64,000 nt of DNA from Phycisphaerae bacterium (GCA_030425705.1 JAUHZU010000003.1:310001-374000), one strand, 5' to 3'. Numbered from the stretch's first letter, positions 1-10,487 are shown. The notes: a model not told the origin generated them from the sequence alone. Program-made: numbers and translations.

Positions 1-585
1 CGCGTTGCTGCTCTCGTTCGCGCTCAGGTTGGCGAAGTCGTCGTTGATCAGGTCGCCGATGTCCTCAGCGATGCCGCCGGCGTCGGCGTACTTGATCGGG
101 ATGATCTGTGTGATCATCGTGTCCGACTCGCCGATCTGCTCGGGGTCGTTACCAAATCGTACCGGGATGCTCTGGCTCCGCGCGTCGCTCAGCTCCACGA
201 TCTTCAGCAGCCGGCCGCGCCGGATCGCCGTGTACTCCTTCTCGAAGAGCACCGTGTTGAGCATGTTGATCGCCTCGTCCAGTGTGATCGGCTGACGGTT
301 GAACACCGTGATCCGGTCGTCCAGGTCTGCCTCGTTGACGACGATCAGCCCGGCCTCCTCGGCGAGGTAGTTGAGGATCGTGTCCAGCGTCGCGTCTTGG
401 AACTCCATGACGAGCTCGTTCTCGCCGATCGGCGCGAAGGCGGGCAGGGTCTCGGGCGCTTCTTCATCCTGGGCGTGGACGGGCAGGGCCGAGAGCCCCG
501 CGACCACGCCGAGCAGGGCGATCGTGGCCGGGCGGGTGATCGGACGCCGCTGGGGCTTGCCGGAAAGGGAAGGGTGGGTTTGCAT
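1..585 (-). CDS. gspD: Type II secretion secretin GspD, N-terminal part (runs off the left edge)
   Basis: This is the first 195 codons of an outer-membrane secretin; the rest lies beyond base 1. The ATG at 585-583 opens a basic N-terminus followed by a hydrophobic signal sequence ending near VHAQDE. The mature part begins with a GspD N0-type region (FQDATLDTILNYLAEEAGL, then a segment ending LLKIVELSD) and moves into an N1-type region with IITQIIPIKYADAGGIAEDI. These short modules line the periplasmic entrance of the secretin channel. It is the last gene of the minus-strand type II secretion operon, 13 bases after the gspC-like gene. The multimerising secretin core cannot be seen, so a type IV pilus PilQ is only excluded by context, which is clearly type II. 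Confidence 0.88.
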   Translation of the reverse strand, partial: MQTHPSLSGKPQRRPITRPATIALLGVVAGLSALPVHAQDEEAPETLPAFAPIGENELVMEFQDATLDTILNYLAEEAGLIVVNEADLDDRITVFNRQPITLDEAINMLNTVLFEKEYTAIRRGRLLKIVELSDARSQSIPVRFGNDPEQIGESDTMITQIIPIKYADAGGIAEDIGDLINDDFANLSANESSNA

Positions 586-598
586 GGGGGTGGGGGTC

Positions 599-1255
599 CT
601 ATTCACGGTTGCGTCGTTCGCGCATCCGGCGTTCGAGGTCGGTCATGCCGTCATCGCCCGGCGGGGTAGCCGAGCCGTCTCCGCGCGGGGTGTCCGCCGT
701 CGAGCCCGATCCTGCACTTGAGGACGAGCTTCTGCTGGAGCTGTCTGCCTGGGGCGGGGCCTCGCCGGTCAGGGTCTGGCCGATGTTGATCCGGCGGGTA
801 TCGCCATCGATCACGTAGGTAATGCTCGTGGGTGAGATCGCTTGGACCTCGCCGTCGGAGAACGGGCCGGGCGACGCCACGACGAGTACGACACCGTTGT
901 CCGCGTCCTCGATGAACGCGGTCGGCGTGTCGCCCCGGAGCGAGATGCCGACCAGGACCAGCGAGGCGTCCGGGTCCGGCGGGGGCAGCTCGATGACCGG
1001 CTCGGGCGGGCCGGTGTCTTCCGGCTCATCGGGTTCGGGCACACGCTGGGCCTCGGCCGCGAGCGCGGCACGCTCGGGGGAGAAGATGTTGTACGCCGTG
1101 ATGTCGTCGTATGCCCCCGGCTCGATCGTCGGCGGGGCCCAGAAGACGCGGCCCCCGTCGGCGTCTTCGTTGCCGGCCTGCTGCGCGAGGCATAGCGCGC
1201 CGCCGAACGCGAGCGCGGGGACCACGGCCAGCCGCATCATCTGCTTGAACTTCAT
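599..1255 (-). CDS. GspC/PilP-like inner-membrane linker protein of the type II secretion system
   Basis: A 218-residue protein with a cleavable or anchoring hydrophobic N-terminus (residues about 8-25). After a Pro/Glu-rich linker it has a small beta domain (about residues 85-155, with SLVLVGISLRGDTPTAFI and the end of the fold at RRINIGQTL) like the homology region of GspC and PilP, which contacts the secretin N0 domain. The C-terminal 60 residues are Ser- and charge-rich and look disordered. The start ATG at 1255-1253 overlaps the TAA of the gspM-like gene (TAATG), implying translational coupling. Its place between the GspM-like gene and gspD fits the linker role. Sequence identity to named GspC proteins is low, so the call rests on domain pattern and position. 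Confidence 0.7.
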   Translation of the reverse strand: MKFKQMMRLAVVPALAFGGALCLAQQAGNEDADGGRVFWAPPTIEPGAYDDITAYNIFSPERAALAAEAQRVPEPDEPEDTGPPEPVIELPPPDPDASLVLVGISLRGDTPTAFIEDADNGVVLVVASPGPFSDGEVQAISPTSITYVIDGDTRRINIGQTLTGEAPPQADSSSRSSSSSAGSGSTADTPRGDGSATPPGDDGMTDLERRMRERRNRE

Positions 1256-1809
1256 TACGCACCTCCCGATGCATCGGTGGCGTTGGCCGCGTCGATAATC
1301 GTGGACAGGTTCAGCACCAGCGTCAGCCCCTCTTCCCCCGCGCGGGGGTTGGAGATCGTGCAGTCCAGGACCCGCAGCGGGAACGGCGCGGTGCTCACCA
1401 GCTCGAAGAACCGCTGCAGCGAACGGATGCCGCCGGACGCGGTCAGGCGGAAGGTGATCTCGGCGAATCGGTTGTCCTCGTCCGCGCGGGCGTCGCGGCC
1501 GGTCTCCAGCCGGTCGATCTTCAGCCGGCTGGCCTGACACCACTCGGTGATGCTTGCCTGCACCCGGGCGCGGGCGCTGAACTCGTCGTTCTCGAGGCCG
1601 GCCTTCTCGTACCCGGCCCAGGTCGTCTCGATGCGCTCGCGGTTGTCGACGAGCGCGCGGGCCTCCTTGACCTCGTTACGGAGCTGCGTGGTCTCGTCGG
1701 CGACGCGGTCGAATGCGCCGAGCACGGGCAGCACGACGAACTGGTAGCCGACGATCACGACGACCAGTATCGCGATGCCTAAGGCGAGGATGCGTTCACG
1801 TGATGACAT
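1255..1809 (-). CDS. GspM/PilO-like assembly-platform protein
   Basis: A 184-residue bitopic membrane protein: one transmembrane helix near the N-terminus (residues about 7-28, ILALGIAILVVVIVGYQFVV), then a coiled-coil stretch (VADETTQLRNEVKEARALV) and a ferredoxin-like C-terminal domain with ITFRLTASGGIRSLQRFFEL. This is the standard architecture of GspM and PilO, which pair with GspL/PilN to hold the pilus platform together. The ATG at 1809 overlaps the TGA of the upstream gspL-like gene, so I chose it over an upstream in-frame start that would run far into that gene. It sits between the L-like and C-like genes, as expected. Confidence 0.75.
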   Translation of the reverse strand: MSSRERILALGIAILVVVIVGYQFVVLPVLGAFDRVADETTQLRNEVKEARALVDNRERIETTWAGYEKAGLENDEFSARARVQASITEWCQASRLKIDRLETGRDARADEDNRFAEITFRLTASGGIRSLQRFFELVSTAPFPLRVLDCTISNPRAGEEGLTLVLNLSTIIDAANATDASGGA

Positions 1810-3173
1810 CAGAGCGCCTCTCCGTCGGGCTGGTAGGTGAAAGTGACATCGAAGGAGACCTCCGAGCCCTGCCGGCCGGTCTCGCTGTGCTGACGTAGGG
1901 CGACGTCGGTGAGCGCTTTGGAATCGATCATCGCGTTGACGTAGCGCCACATGGTCTGTTCGTCAGCGGCGCGGCAGATCACCGTGCCCGACGCGTCGGC
2001 GCTGAGCGTGAGACCGGCGACCCAGATGCGCCCGCGCTGCGGGAAGGTGTGCGTCAGCTCGAGCAGGCAGTCGAGCACTGCGGGCCGGTCGTCGTACCAG
2101 CCCGACGCGGCGCGGGTGTCTTGGCGGATCGCCTGCAGCCGTTCGGCGTCGTCGCGGAGCCCGTCATACTCGTCTTGGAGTTGGGCGAGCTCGTGGTTGG
2201 CGTCGTACCAGAAGTAGCCCGCGACGGCGGCGACCAGCAGGAGGACCGCCGCGGCGCGGATGAGCCAGCCCGCGTAGCCGGGCATCCTGCGGGGGGGCTT
2301 GGGCGTGAGCTTCGAGTCGAGCAGGTTCACACTGCCGCTGCGGTGCGTCGCGCGGGCCGCGGCGAGCGCGGTGTCGGCGCGGCGCGCGTCGCACGGGCCG
2401 AGGGTTTCCTGCATCGCGGAGCAGAGCGCGGTGTAGGCCGGATCGTCGAGCCCGACGGCATCGACCAGCGCGACGCCGCGGGTGCTGTCTGCGCCGGCGG
2501 CGAAGCCGGTCATCGCGAGCCGGGCCGTCGCGGCCGCGAGGCGTTGCGCCGGCTCGGCGGTGCCGTCGAGCTGGGCGGTATCGACGCCGACGGACCCGAA
2601 GCCGACACACCCCCCCGCGTCGTTGCGGGCCAGCGTCGAGCCGGCGGGGTCGAGGACCAGCGCCAGCCCATCGGGCTGGCCCTGCATGATGTCCAGCGCG
2701 GTAGCGCCGAGGCGCTGGACCTGCAGGCCCGCGGCGGTAAACGCGCGGGTAACCTGGTCCAGCCGCTTCGCCGGGAGCCCGACCATCAGCAGGCCCGTCT
2801 GCTCATTGAGTTGGCCGGCGAGTTGGTAATCGAAGACCAGGTCGCCGTGCCCGCCCGCGAACTCGCGCTCGATCTTCAGCCGGGCCATGCCCGCGAGCGC
2901 TTCGCCCTCGGCGGGGGGGAGTTGCATCGGCCGCGCCATCACCCAGCGTGAGCAGAGCCCGACCGACGCGTGCTTCGCGGTGTAGCCCTCCTGCTCCAGG
3001 TGCTCGGCGAGCCGCTTGCCGAAACGCTCGGGGTCAGACAGCATCAGCGTGCCGTCGATCTCCAGCACGGACGCCTTCGCCGAGGCCTTCGCGTCGGCGC
3101 TGCGCACCTCCGCGAGGTGGACCGACCGCTCGGTGATCGCGATGCCTAGTTGGTGGGGGTGTTTCCTGGCCAT
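1809..3173 (-). CDS. GspL-like protein with PilM-type actin-like domain and PilN-type membrane domain
   Basis: 454 residues. The first 280 or so form an actin/FtsA-like cytoplasmic domain as in PilM and the front half of GspL (LGIAITERSVHLAEV at the start, LALVLDPAGSTLA and GFGSVGVDTAQL inside). A single transmembrane helix follows (residues about 302-322), then a coiled coil (HELAQLQDEYDGLRDDAERL) and a PilN/GspL-like periplasmic domain (RGRIWVAGLTLSADASGTV). In Gram-negative systems this protein binds the ATPase GspE on the inside and GspM outside. Proteobacterial GspL also joins these two parts, so the fusion is normal for type II systems, but the front half here resembles PilM. It starts 12 bases after gspK and its stop overlaps the next start. 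Confidence 0.78.
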   Translation of the reverse strand: MARKHPHQLGIAITERSVHLAEVRSADAKASAKASVLEIDGTLMLSDPERFGKRLAEHLEQEGYTAKHASVGLCSRWVMARPMQLPPAEGEALAGMARLKIEREFAGGHGDLVFDYQLAGQLNEQTGLLMVGLPAKRLDQVTRAFTAAGLQVQRLGATALDIMQGQPDGLALVLDPAGSTLARNDAGGCVGFGSVGVDTAQLDGTAEPAQRLAAATARLAMTGFAAGADSTRGVALVDAVGLDDPAYTALCSAMQETLGPCDARRADTALAAARATHRSGSVNLLDSKLTPKPPRRMPGYAGWLIRAAAVLLLVAAVAGYFWYDANHELAQLQDEYDGLRDDAERLQAIRQDTRAASGWYDDRPAVLDCLLELTHTFPQRGRIWVAGLTLSADASGTVICRAADEQTMWRYVNAMIDSKALTDVALRQHSETGRQGSEVSFDVTFTYQPDGEAL

Positions 3174-3185
3174 GTTGTTCCGTAA

Positions 3186-4610
3186 CTACTGCAACGTGTC
3201 GCTGTACGCCTGCGCGACTTCTTCGGGGGTGACGCCGGCACGCAGCTGATCGAGGATCTCCGTGTCCATCGGCCAGCCCAGGCCGGTCAGGTCCTGGATG
3301 TAGACGATCTCCGGCAGCGTCGCGTTGTCGCCGATCGTCGGTGAGACGTCGAGCACGACCCGCAGGCGGCAGAAGCCCCGGCCGTCCTCGGTCACCGCGA
3401 CGACATCGACCGTGAACTGCGTCGATCGGTTAGTCAGCCGGCCGGCGACGGCGGTGGCTTTCTCTTCACCCAGCGTGTCGACGATCCAGGCGATGCTGCC
3501 CGGCGGCTCGTCCGCGGCCAAGACCGGGCGGTCGGCAACGAGCAGCTCGCCGTCGCCGGGCTTCATGCCCGGCAGCGCATTCAGCACGTCGGCCGACGCG
3601 GTGTAGACATCCACCAGCCCGGTCCGTTCGTCCTGACCGCTGGTCGTGAGCTTGTCGTGCATCGCGTCGAACTCGGCTTCGGTTAGCTCGTTGCGGATGT
3701 AGAAATCCAGCACATTCTCGTAGGGCCGGTTGTCGTCGATCGTGCCCGCCAGCTCCGCGAAGCGGTCTTCATCGACCAGGTCATTGAGCAGCGCGCCCAG
3801 CTCCTGGCTGCGCTGCTGGATGTTGATGCGCTCTTCGCCCGTCAGGTCGGTGTTGGGCTCGGAGCTGTAGACGGTGGTGAATGCGGCGAGGCCGCGGTTG
3901 AGGGAGCCGTCGGCGTTATCGTCGACGCCGGACGCGTCGCCGTCGTCCTCGGTGGGGTCGAGCCGGCCGTTCTGGTTCGTGTCTTCGCCGAACAGCACAT
4001 CGGCGTTGAACCCGCGGACCATCGCGAGTTCACCGATCGTCTCGAACGGCCCGTCCTTCGCGTTGTAGGGCGTCGGGCGTGTGAGGTAGTAGTCGGACTC
4101 CGCGCCGCCGGGGGCGGTCTCGGTGTCGTCGTCGCGCCAGTCGATAATCGCGGCGGCGTTGTTTTCGGTCATGCCCGGCAGCTCGATGAGCATCTCGTAG
4201 GTGGCGTTGTTGAGGTTGAGCTTGCTGGACTCGCCGGCGATGCCGTAGACGTGCTGCGTGTCGTCGTTGTAGTCGGGCCCGATGAGCCAGTAGACCGTGC
4301 CACCGACCCGGCCACCCGCGGCGGGTACGTCCGAGAGGCGGGGCGATTCGCCGTTGGCGATATCCTGGGCGAGGTCGCCGCGGACCGCCTCGATGACGCC
4401 GTAGGCCGCCCATCGCGCCTCAGCGACGGCGGCGTGGTTGGTCGCGGCCATCGCCTCGGCCCGCATGCTGTACGCGAAGACGAGCACCAGCGAGGCGAGC
4501 ACGGTGACGACCAGCAGCGTGATGATGAACGCCGCGCCGGCGCAGCGCCGACCATGCACCGCGTTGCCGCGGGTGGACGGAGCCGGGTTGTGCTGGGTTG
4601 GACGGTGCAT
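3186..4610 (-). CDS. gspK: Type II secretion minor pseudopilin GspK
   Basis: 474 residues with the layout of GspK: a basic leader, a prepilin cleavage site at about GAAFIITLLVVTVLASLVLV, one long hydrophobic helix and a large periplasmic domain. As in other GspK proteins, the glutamate normally found at mature position 5 is missing. The helical inserted domain shows helix-hairpin-helix-like stretches (NATYEMLIELPGMTENNAA and YTASADVLNALPGMKPGD), and there is an acidic Asp/Asn-rich segment (DTNQNGRLDPTEDDGDASG) resembling the calcium-binding loops of this family. It caps the pseudopilus tip with GspI and GspJ. It lies 9 bases after gspJ. Confidence 0.88.
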   Translation of the reverse strand: MHRPTQHNPAPSTRGNAVHGRRCAGAAFIITLLVVTVLASLVLVFAYSMRAEAMAATNHAAVAEARWAAYGVIEAVRGDLAQDIANGESPRLSDVPAAGGRVGGTVYWLIGPDYNDDTQHVYGIAGESSKLNLNNATYEMLIELPGMTENNAAAIIDWRDDDTETAPGGAESDYYLTRPTPYNAKDGPFETIGELAMVRGFNADVLFGEDTNQNGRLDPTEDDGDASGVDDNADGSLNRGLAAFTTVYSSEPNTDLTGEERINIQQRSQELGALLNDLVDEDRFAELAGTIDDNRPYENVLDFYIRNELTEAEFDAMHDKLTTSGQDERTGLVDVYTASADVLNALPGMKPGDGELLVADRPVLAADEPPGSIAWIVDTLGEEKATAVAGRLTNRSTQFTVDVVAVTEDGRGFCRLRVVLDVSPTIGDNATLPEIVYIQDLTGLGWPMDTEILDQLRAGVTPEEVAQAYSDTLQ

Positions 4611-4619
4611 CGTTACGGT

Positions 4620-5354
4620 TTAGAAGCTGAACAATCCCCCGCCGCCGAGCCCGCCGCCGCCGGTGGACGACGCGGGAAGCGGGGCCGTAGGCAATCGGAT
4701 CAGGCGGACGATGGTGATGTCGTCGCCGTCGATATCGTTGTCGGGGTGTTCGCGTTGCTGTTCGGGGCGGAGCGTGAGCGTGACCTCGATCGCGAGGGGC
4801 AGCGTGTCGTCCTGCTCGGTCGAGTCCCAGTCGTCCAGCCAGTCGCCGCCGTCGAAGTAGCGCGCGTTGAACGCGACGACGCCGCGGGCGAGCACCTGCG
4901 TGGTGGGCTGCGGGGTCGTGGACGCGAGGAGGTTGGCCGTCACGTAGCGCACCAGCAACTGGGTGTCGTCGCGCTCGGGGTCGTCGGCCAGGGCGATCTC
5001 GACCCCTCGCAGGTCGCCGAGGTCGTCCGCGGTCGGCAGCGTCGGCGAGGCGGTGACGAAGGAGAGCTGGTCGGCTTCCCTTGCCGCGCCCATCCGGCCG
5101 TCGCTGCCCAGGAACGGACCGGCGATCCGGCCCGTCGGCGACAGCACCGCCGAGACGTCCGTCGCCAGCAGGTCCAGCGACACCCGCGCCGCCTGACGCC
5201 CGGCCAGCCGGTCCTCCGCGCGCTCCCGGGTCTGGAACGCGATCCGCATGCTCGTGAACAGCGTCACCGAGATCAACGCGGTGATGACTACCGCGAGGAT
5301 GACCTCCATCAGCGTGAAGCCGTTGCGGGACGGGCGTAGGGTGTCGCGACGCAT
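4620..5354 (-). CDS. gspJ: Type II secretion minor pseudopilin GspJ
   Basis: 244 residues with a short basic leader and the prepilin signature GFTLMEVILAVVITALI, cut after the glycine by the prepilin peptidase. The globular part is large, like GspJ (bigger than GspH or GspI). The ATG at 5354-5352 overlaps the TGA of gspI, which fixes the start; a longer open frame upstream belongs to gspI in another frame. GspJ joins GspI and GspK at the pseudopilus tip. The C-terminus is Gly-rich. The identification as J rather than another minor pseudopilin follows from size and from the H-I-J-K order. Confidence 0.82.
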   Translation of the reverse strand: MRRDTLRPSRNGFTLMEVILAVVITALISVTLFTSMRIAFQTRERAEDRLAGRQAARVSLDLLATDVSAVLSPTGRIAGPFLGSDGRMGAAREADQLSFVTASPTLPTADDLGDLRGVEIALADDPERDDTQLLVRYVTANLLASTTPQPTTQVLARGVVAFNARYFDGGDWLDDWDSTEQDDTLPLAIEVTLTLRPEQQREHPDNDIDGDDITIVRLIRLPTAPLPASSTGGGGLGGGGLFSF

Positions 5355-5770
5355 CACAACGCCTCCGCATAGACCACGGTGGAGAGCGCGACGTTCTGTT
5401 CCTGCCCCGCCTGCAGCCAGGTGACGATGACCGTGACCTCGCGGTAGGCGGTCTGGCTCTGCCAGTCGTCGACGAGCAGGTACCAGGTGTAGCCCTCGGT
5501 TTCGCTGCCGTAGACCCGCGGGTCGAACTCGCCGGCGCTGTCGCCTTCTTCCCACTCCCCGGTCAGTATCGCTTCGGCCAGGCGCGTATCGGCCAGCGCC
5601 GCGGCCTCGGCCCGCCGGTCCGCCAGCACGCCGAGCTGCGCCGACGCCGACACGCCCTTCATCACGAACGGCAGGACCACCGCGACCAGCAGCAGCGTGA
5701 TCAACGCCTCCACCAGGGTGAAGCCGAGGCGGGCGCGATGCGTTTGGTTGTGGGGTCGCACCAGGGTCAC
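5354..5770 (-). CDS. gspI: Type II secretion minor pseudopilin GspI
   Basis: About 138 residues. The prepilin signature GFTLVEALITLLLVAVVLP lies after a short basic leader (VRPHNQTHRARL). No ATG is available in front of the signature; the best start is GTG at 5770-5768, whose bases overlap the TGA of gspH (GTGA), with a second GTG nine bases on. The soluble part is short and beta-rich (EGYTWYLLVDDWQSQTAYREV), as in GspI, the partner of GspJ and GspK. Its stop overlaps the gspJ start, so H, I and J are translationally coupled. Confidence 0.8.
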   Translation of the reverse strand: MTLVRPHNQTHRARLGFTLVEALITLLLVAVVLPFVMKGVSASAQLGVLADRRAEAAALADTRLAEAILTGEWEEGDSAGEFDPRVYGSETEGYTWYLLVDDWQSQTAYREVTVIVTWLQAGQEQNVALSTVVYAEAL

Positions 5771-6288
5771 AGGCCACCCCCCTGCGCGTAGACGGCCGCG
5801 TCCTCGGCATCTCCGACGCGGTAGGGCTCGGTCATCGAGCGGGTGAAGACCACCAGCGTCCGCCCGTCCCTGCCGACGAGGGTGAACTGGATGACCTCGG
5901 CCCGACCGTCGGGCTCGACCCGAAGGGTCAGCAGGTCCAGCGCCTGGCCCGTCGCGTCGGTGGTGATCGACACGGTGGGGTCCAGTTCGACCTTCTTGCC
6001 CAGCGAGGAGGCGGGGCGGACAAAGCCGCCGGCGTCGAGCTGTTCGATCCAACAGAGGTGGTCGGTGGTATCGATCACCAGGCGGCAGGGCCTGCCGTCG
6101 GCGACGGCACGGCCGCGTGCGAACTCGGCCATCGCGCGGACCTGCCCGGCGGTGTCCGCGACCTGCGTCTTGCCCCATAGCCGACCCAGCGAGGGCGCAA
6201 CGACCGCCAGCATCGCGCCGATGATCGCCAGCACGAGGATCAGCTCGATCAGCGTGAAGCCGGATTGGTGGCGGTATCGCAGCGGCAT
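5767..6288 (-). CDS. gspH: Type II secretion minor pseudopilin GspH
   Basis: 173 residues with leader MPLRYRHQS followed by the prepilin signature GFTLIELILVLAIIGAMLAVV. The soluble part is a beta-rich GspH-like domain (ARGRAVADGRPCRLVIDTT near residues 55-75), which sits below the I-J-K tip on the pseudopilus. It lies six bases after gspG and overlaps gspI. Size, position and the FimT/GspH pattern RGRAVADGRP make GspH the best match. Confidence 0.82.
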   Translation of the reverse strand: MPLRYRHQSGFTLIELILVLAIIGAMLAVVAPSLGRLWGKTQVADTAGQVRAMAEFARGRAVADGRPCRLVIDTTDHLCWIEQLDAGGFVRPASSLGKKVELDPTVSITTDATGQALDLLTLRVEPDGRAEVIQFTLVGRDGRTLVVFTRSMTEPYRVGDAEDAAVYAQGGGL

Positions 6289-6294
6289 GGCGGG

Positions 6295-6732
6295 TTAGTC
6301 GTCTTCGCTCCAGTTGGTGATGTCGTCGCCCCCGCCCTCGCGGCCATCGGGCCCGTAGGAGTAGAGGTCGTAGTCGTCGTTGTGCGATCCGGGCGAGCGG
6401 TACTGCCACTCGTTGCCCCAGGGGTCTTCCTCGACGCGTTGTTCCATGTACGGGCCGTCCCAGTCGTCGACGCCGCTGGGCTGCTCGTAGAGCGCTTCGA
6501 GTCCCTGCTGCGTATTGGGGAAGTTGCCGATCTCGATCTCGTAGCTCCGGAGCGCGGTGCCGAGGTTGTCGAGCTGGACGGTGGCGGCCTTGACCTTGGC
6601 TTTGCCGGACTGGCCGGCGAAGCGGACACCGACGATGCCGGCGAGGATCGAGAGGATGACCAGAACCAGCAGCAGTTCAAGGATGCTGAAGCCGGCGTGT
6701 CGGCGGGAGCGTGTGTGGCGGGGGCGTTGCAT
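6295..6732 (-). CDS. gspG: Type II secretion major pseudopilin GspG
   Basis: 145 residues. Leader MQRPRHTRSRRHA is followed by GFSILELLLVLVILSILAGIV, a type IV prepilin signal with Glu at mature position 5. The body has the features of GspG: ALRSYEIEIGNFPNTQQGL, the conserved WGNEWQYRSPG segment and an acidic calcium-site region near the end (YDLYSYGPDGREGGGDD). It is the main fibre subunit of the pseudopilus. ATG at 6732 is preferred; the codon before it is TTG. It lies between gspF and gspH in the usual order. Confidence 0.93.
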   Translation of the reverse strand: MQRPRHTRSRRHAGFSILELLLVLVILSILAGIVGVRFAGQSGKAKVKAATVQLDNLGTALRSYEIEIGNFPNTQQGLEALYEQPSGVDDWDGPYMEQRVEEDPWGNEWQYRSPGSHNDDYDLYSYGPDGREGGGDDITNWSEDD

Positions 6733-6778
6733 CAAATAGGTCTCGGGAGCAGGGGGTAGAACGTAGCGTGAAGGGGGT

Positions 6779-7999
6779 TTATTGGATCGCGTCCCACAGG
6801 TCGAAGACCGGCAGGAGCATCCCGACCACGATGGTGCCGACGACCGACGCCATCACAAACAGCAGCGCGGGCTCGGCGAGGGAGACGAGGACACGCAGCC
6901 GGCGGTCGAGGTCTTCCTCGAACTCGCCCGCCATGCGCACCAGCTCTTCGGACAGCCGGCCGGACTCCTCGGCGACGGCCACCATCTCGACGACCGATGG
7001 CGGGAAGAGCTGCGGGCACATGCCCAGGCTCTTGGCCAGCGAGGTGCCTTCCTGCACGTTGTCGATCGCCAGGCCCAGCGCGTCGGAGAGGGTCTGGTTG
7101 CCGACCGCCTCGCGCGCGACCTTGAGGGACGCGATGAGGGGGACGCCCGCGCCGACCAGCGTGCCGAGCATCCGGCAGAAGCGGACCAGCGCGAAGCGGG
7201 CGGAGGCCGTGCCGATCCCGGGGATGCGGAGCATCAGCTCGTCGCGTCGGCGTCGGCCGGCCGGCGTCTTAAGCATCTGTACGCACGCGACGACGAGGAC
7301 GAAGACGCCGATGCCGACAAACGGCCCGTAGTGCAGCACCGCGAAGCTTGCGCCCTGGATGATGCGTGTCAGCAGCGGCAGCGACTGGCCGAAGTCCTCG
7401 AAGATCGACGAGAAGCGGGGGATGAACCAGGACAGCAGGAAGATGACCACGCCCGTCGCGATGAACGCCAGGGCCAGCGGGTAGATGAGCGCGGTGCCGA
7501 CCTTGCTCTTCAGCTCGCGCTCGCGGGACATGAAGTCGGCGATCTGCTTGAGCACGACGTCGAGGAACCCGCCGGTCTCGCCCGCGCGGACCATCGCGAC
7601 GTAGACGGGCGGGAAGGACTTGGGAAACTGTGCGAGCGCGTCTGCGAGAGGCGTGCCATCGACCACCGCGTCGCGCACCGCCGACCACTGGGCCGACGCC
7701 GCGGGGCTGCTGGTCTCCCGGCAGAGGATCTGCATCGCCCGCGCAAGCGGCACCCCCGCGGCGAGGAGGTTGCCCAGCTGCCGCACAAAAGCGAGCACCT
7801 GTGGCGGTGTGACACGGTTGCGGAACATCAGCCCGGCCCCGCGCTGCCGCTTGGGCTTGGCCGTTGATGAGGTCAGCTCCACGGGCACCAGCCCACGTGC
7901 CTCAATGAGCTGCATCGCGGCGCCGCGGTCGTCCGCGTCGATCTGCCCGGTCGTGGAACTGCCCGCGGAGGTGACGGCGGTGTAGGCGAAGGTCGGCAT
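6779..7999 (-). CDS. gspF: Type II secretion inner-membrane platform protein GspF
   Basis: 406 residues, full length for GspF. The N-terminus MPTFAYTAVTSAGSSTTGQI is the usual start of the family. Two repeated T2SSF helical domains (about residues 70-195 and 275-395) each carry the pattern LLxAGVPLxxAL, seen as NLLAAGVPLARAMQIL and TLVGAGVPLIASLKV, with three transmembrane helices (about 175-195, 225-245 and 375-395). It forms the rotor-like platform on GspE. It starts three bases after the gspE stop. Confidence 0.95.
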   Translation of the reverse strand: MPTFAYTAVTSAGSSTTGQIDADDRGAAMQLIEARGLVPVELTSSTAKPKRQRGAGLMFRNRVTPPQVLAFVRQLGNLLAAGVPLARAMQILCRETSSPAASAQWSAVRDAVVDGTPLADALAQFPKSFPPVYVAMVRAGETGGFLDVVLKQIADFMSRERELKSKVGTALIYPLALAFIATGVVIFLLSWFIPRFSSIFEDFGQSLPLLTRIIQGASFAVLHYGPFVGIGVFVLVVACVQMLKTPAGRRRRDELMLRIPGIGTASARFALVRFCRMLGTLVGAGVPLIASLKVAREAVGNQTLSDALGLAIDNVQEGTSLAKSLGMCPQLFPPSVVEMVAVAEESGRLSEELVRMAGEFEEDLDRRLRVLVSLAEPALLFVMASVVGTIVVGMLLPVFDLWDAIQ

Positions 8000-8002
8000 G
8001 GC

Positions 8003-9709
<1,707 letters not shown>

Positions 9710-9748
9710 GTGCGTCGGGCCCGGTCGTGGTGATCCCCGTGAGCAAGG

Positions 9749-9776
9749 GCCACGCCCGGCGTCGGCCGGGGGTGGC
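9749..9776. terminator. Strong imperfect hairpin before gspE, possible terminator
   Basis: GCCAC / CCCGGC paired with GCCGGG / GTGGC around a GTCG loop gives 11 base pairs with one G-G mismatch. It lies between the stop of the Gly/Arg-rich protein gene and gspE. No T-run follows on either strand, so it may stop, slow or stabilise transcripts rather than act as a classical terminator. Confidence 0.4.
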
Positions 9777-9818
9777 GTAAGGGTAGGGTTACGCCCGTGG
9801 GGCGCGGCGTGTTCGGGA

Positions 9819-10487
9819 TCAGTCGAGCATGCCGTTGAGGACCATGTACGCCTCCTGGCGTGCGGTCAGCAGGCCGCGCAGTTCTTCGCGGGCGTCGGCG
9901 ATCGCCTCGTCCATCGCGTCGCGGGCTTCGCGGTACGCGTCCAGCGCATCCTTGACGTCGGCGGCGACGGCCTTCTCTTCGATCACTTCACGAAGCTCGG
10001 CCTGCGCCTCGGTCAGCGCTTCGCCTTCCTCGCTGGTCTCGAACAGCCCGCCAAACCCGCCGCGGCCGCCGGCCTCGCCACCACGCCCGCCGCGTCCGCC
10101 GGCTTCGCCGCCCCGGCCACCGCGCCCGGCCCGGCCCTGGCCGAAGCCGCCGAAGGTCGCCGCAGCGGTCGCCATCTGGCGCTCACGGGTTAGCGTACGG
10201 ACACGCTCGATCAGCGGCAGCAAGATCTCAAACTCTTCCTCGCTCGCGTCGAGGTCTTCGCGGAGCTGCTCGTCCATCTGGGCCTGGCGTTCGGCCATCC
10301 GCTCGCGCATCTGCTCCATCATGGCTTCACGCTCTTCTTCGCTCATCTCCTCGAAACGCTGCCGGCCGCCGTCTCGGCCGCCCTCGCCCCGGCCACCGCC
10401 CTGGGCAAACGCGGGTGCGGACAGGGCCATGGAAAGCAGGACGAGGAGCGTCATACCGCTGAAACGCCGGATCGTGGACTTGGACAT
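9819..10487 (-). CDS. Secreted helical protein with Gly/Arg-rich central repeat, function unknown
   Basis: 222 residues. The start ATG at 10487 has a good GGAGA ribosome site and opens a signal peptide ending at APAFAQ, so the protein is exported. A charged helical segment rich in Glu, Arg, Met and Gln follows (about residues 45-105), then a low-complexity Gly/Arg/Glu stretch with GGRGGEAG repeated, then another long Ala/Glu helical segment to the end (residues about 160-222). The helical parts resemble small periplasmic CpxP/Spy-like or LTXXQ proteins, but no LTxxQ motif is clear. It lies upstream of gspE on the same strand and may be a passenger or unrelated. I cannot assign a function. Confidence 0.72.
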   Translation of the reverse strand: MSKSTIRRFSGMTLLVLLSMALSAPAFAQGGGRGEGGRDGGRQRFEEMSEEEREAMMEQMRERMAERQAQMDEQLREDLDASEEEFEILLPLIERVRTLTRERQMATAAATFGGFGQGRAGRGGRGGEAGGRGGRGGEAGGRGGFGGLFETSEEGEALTEAQAELREVIEEKAVAADVKDALDAYREARDAMDEAIADAREELRGLLTARQEAYMVLNGMLD

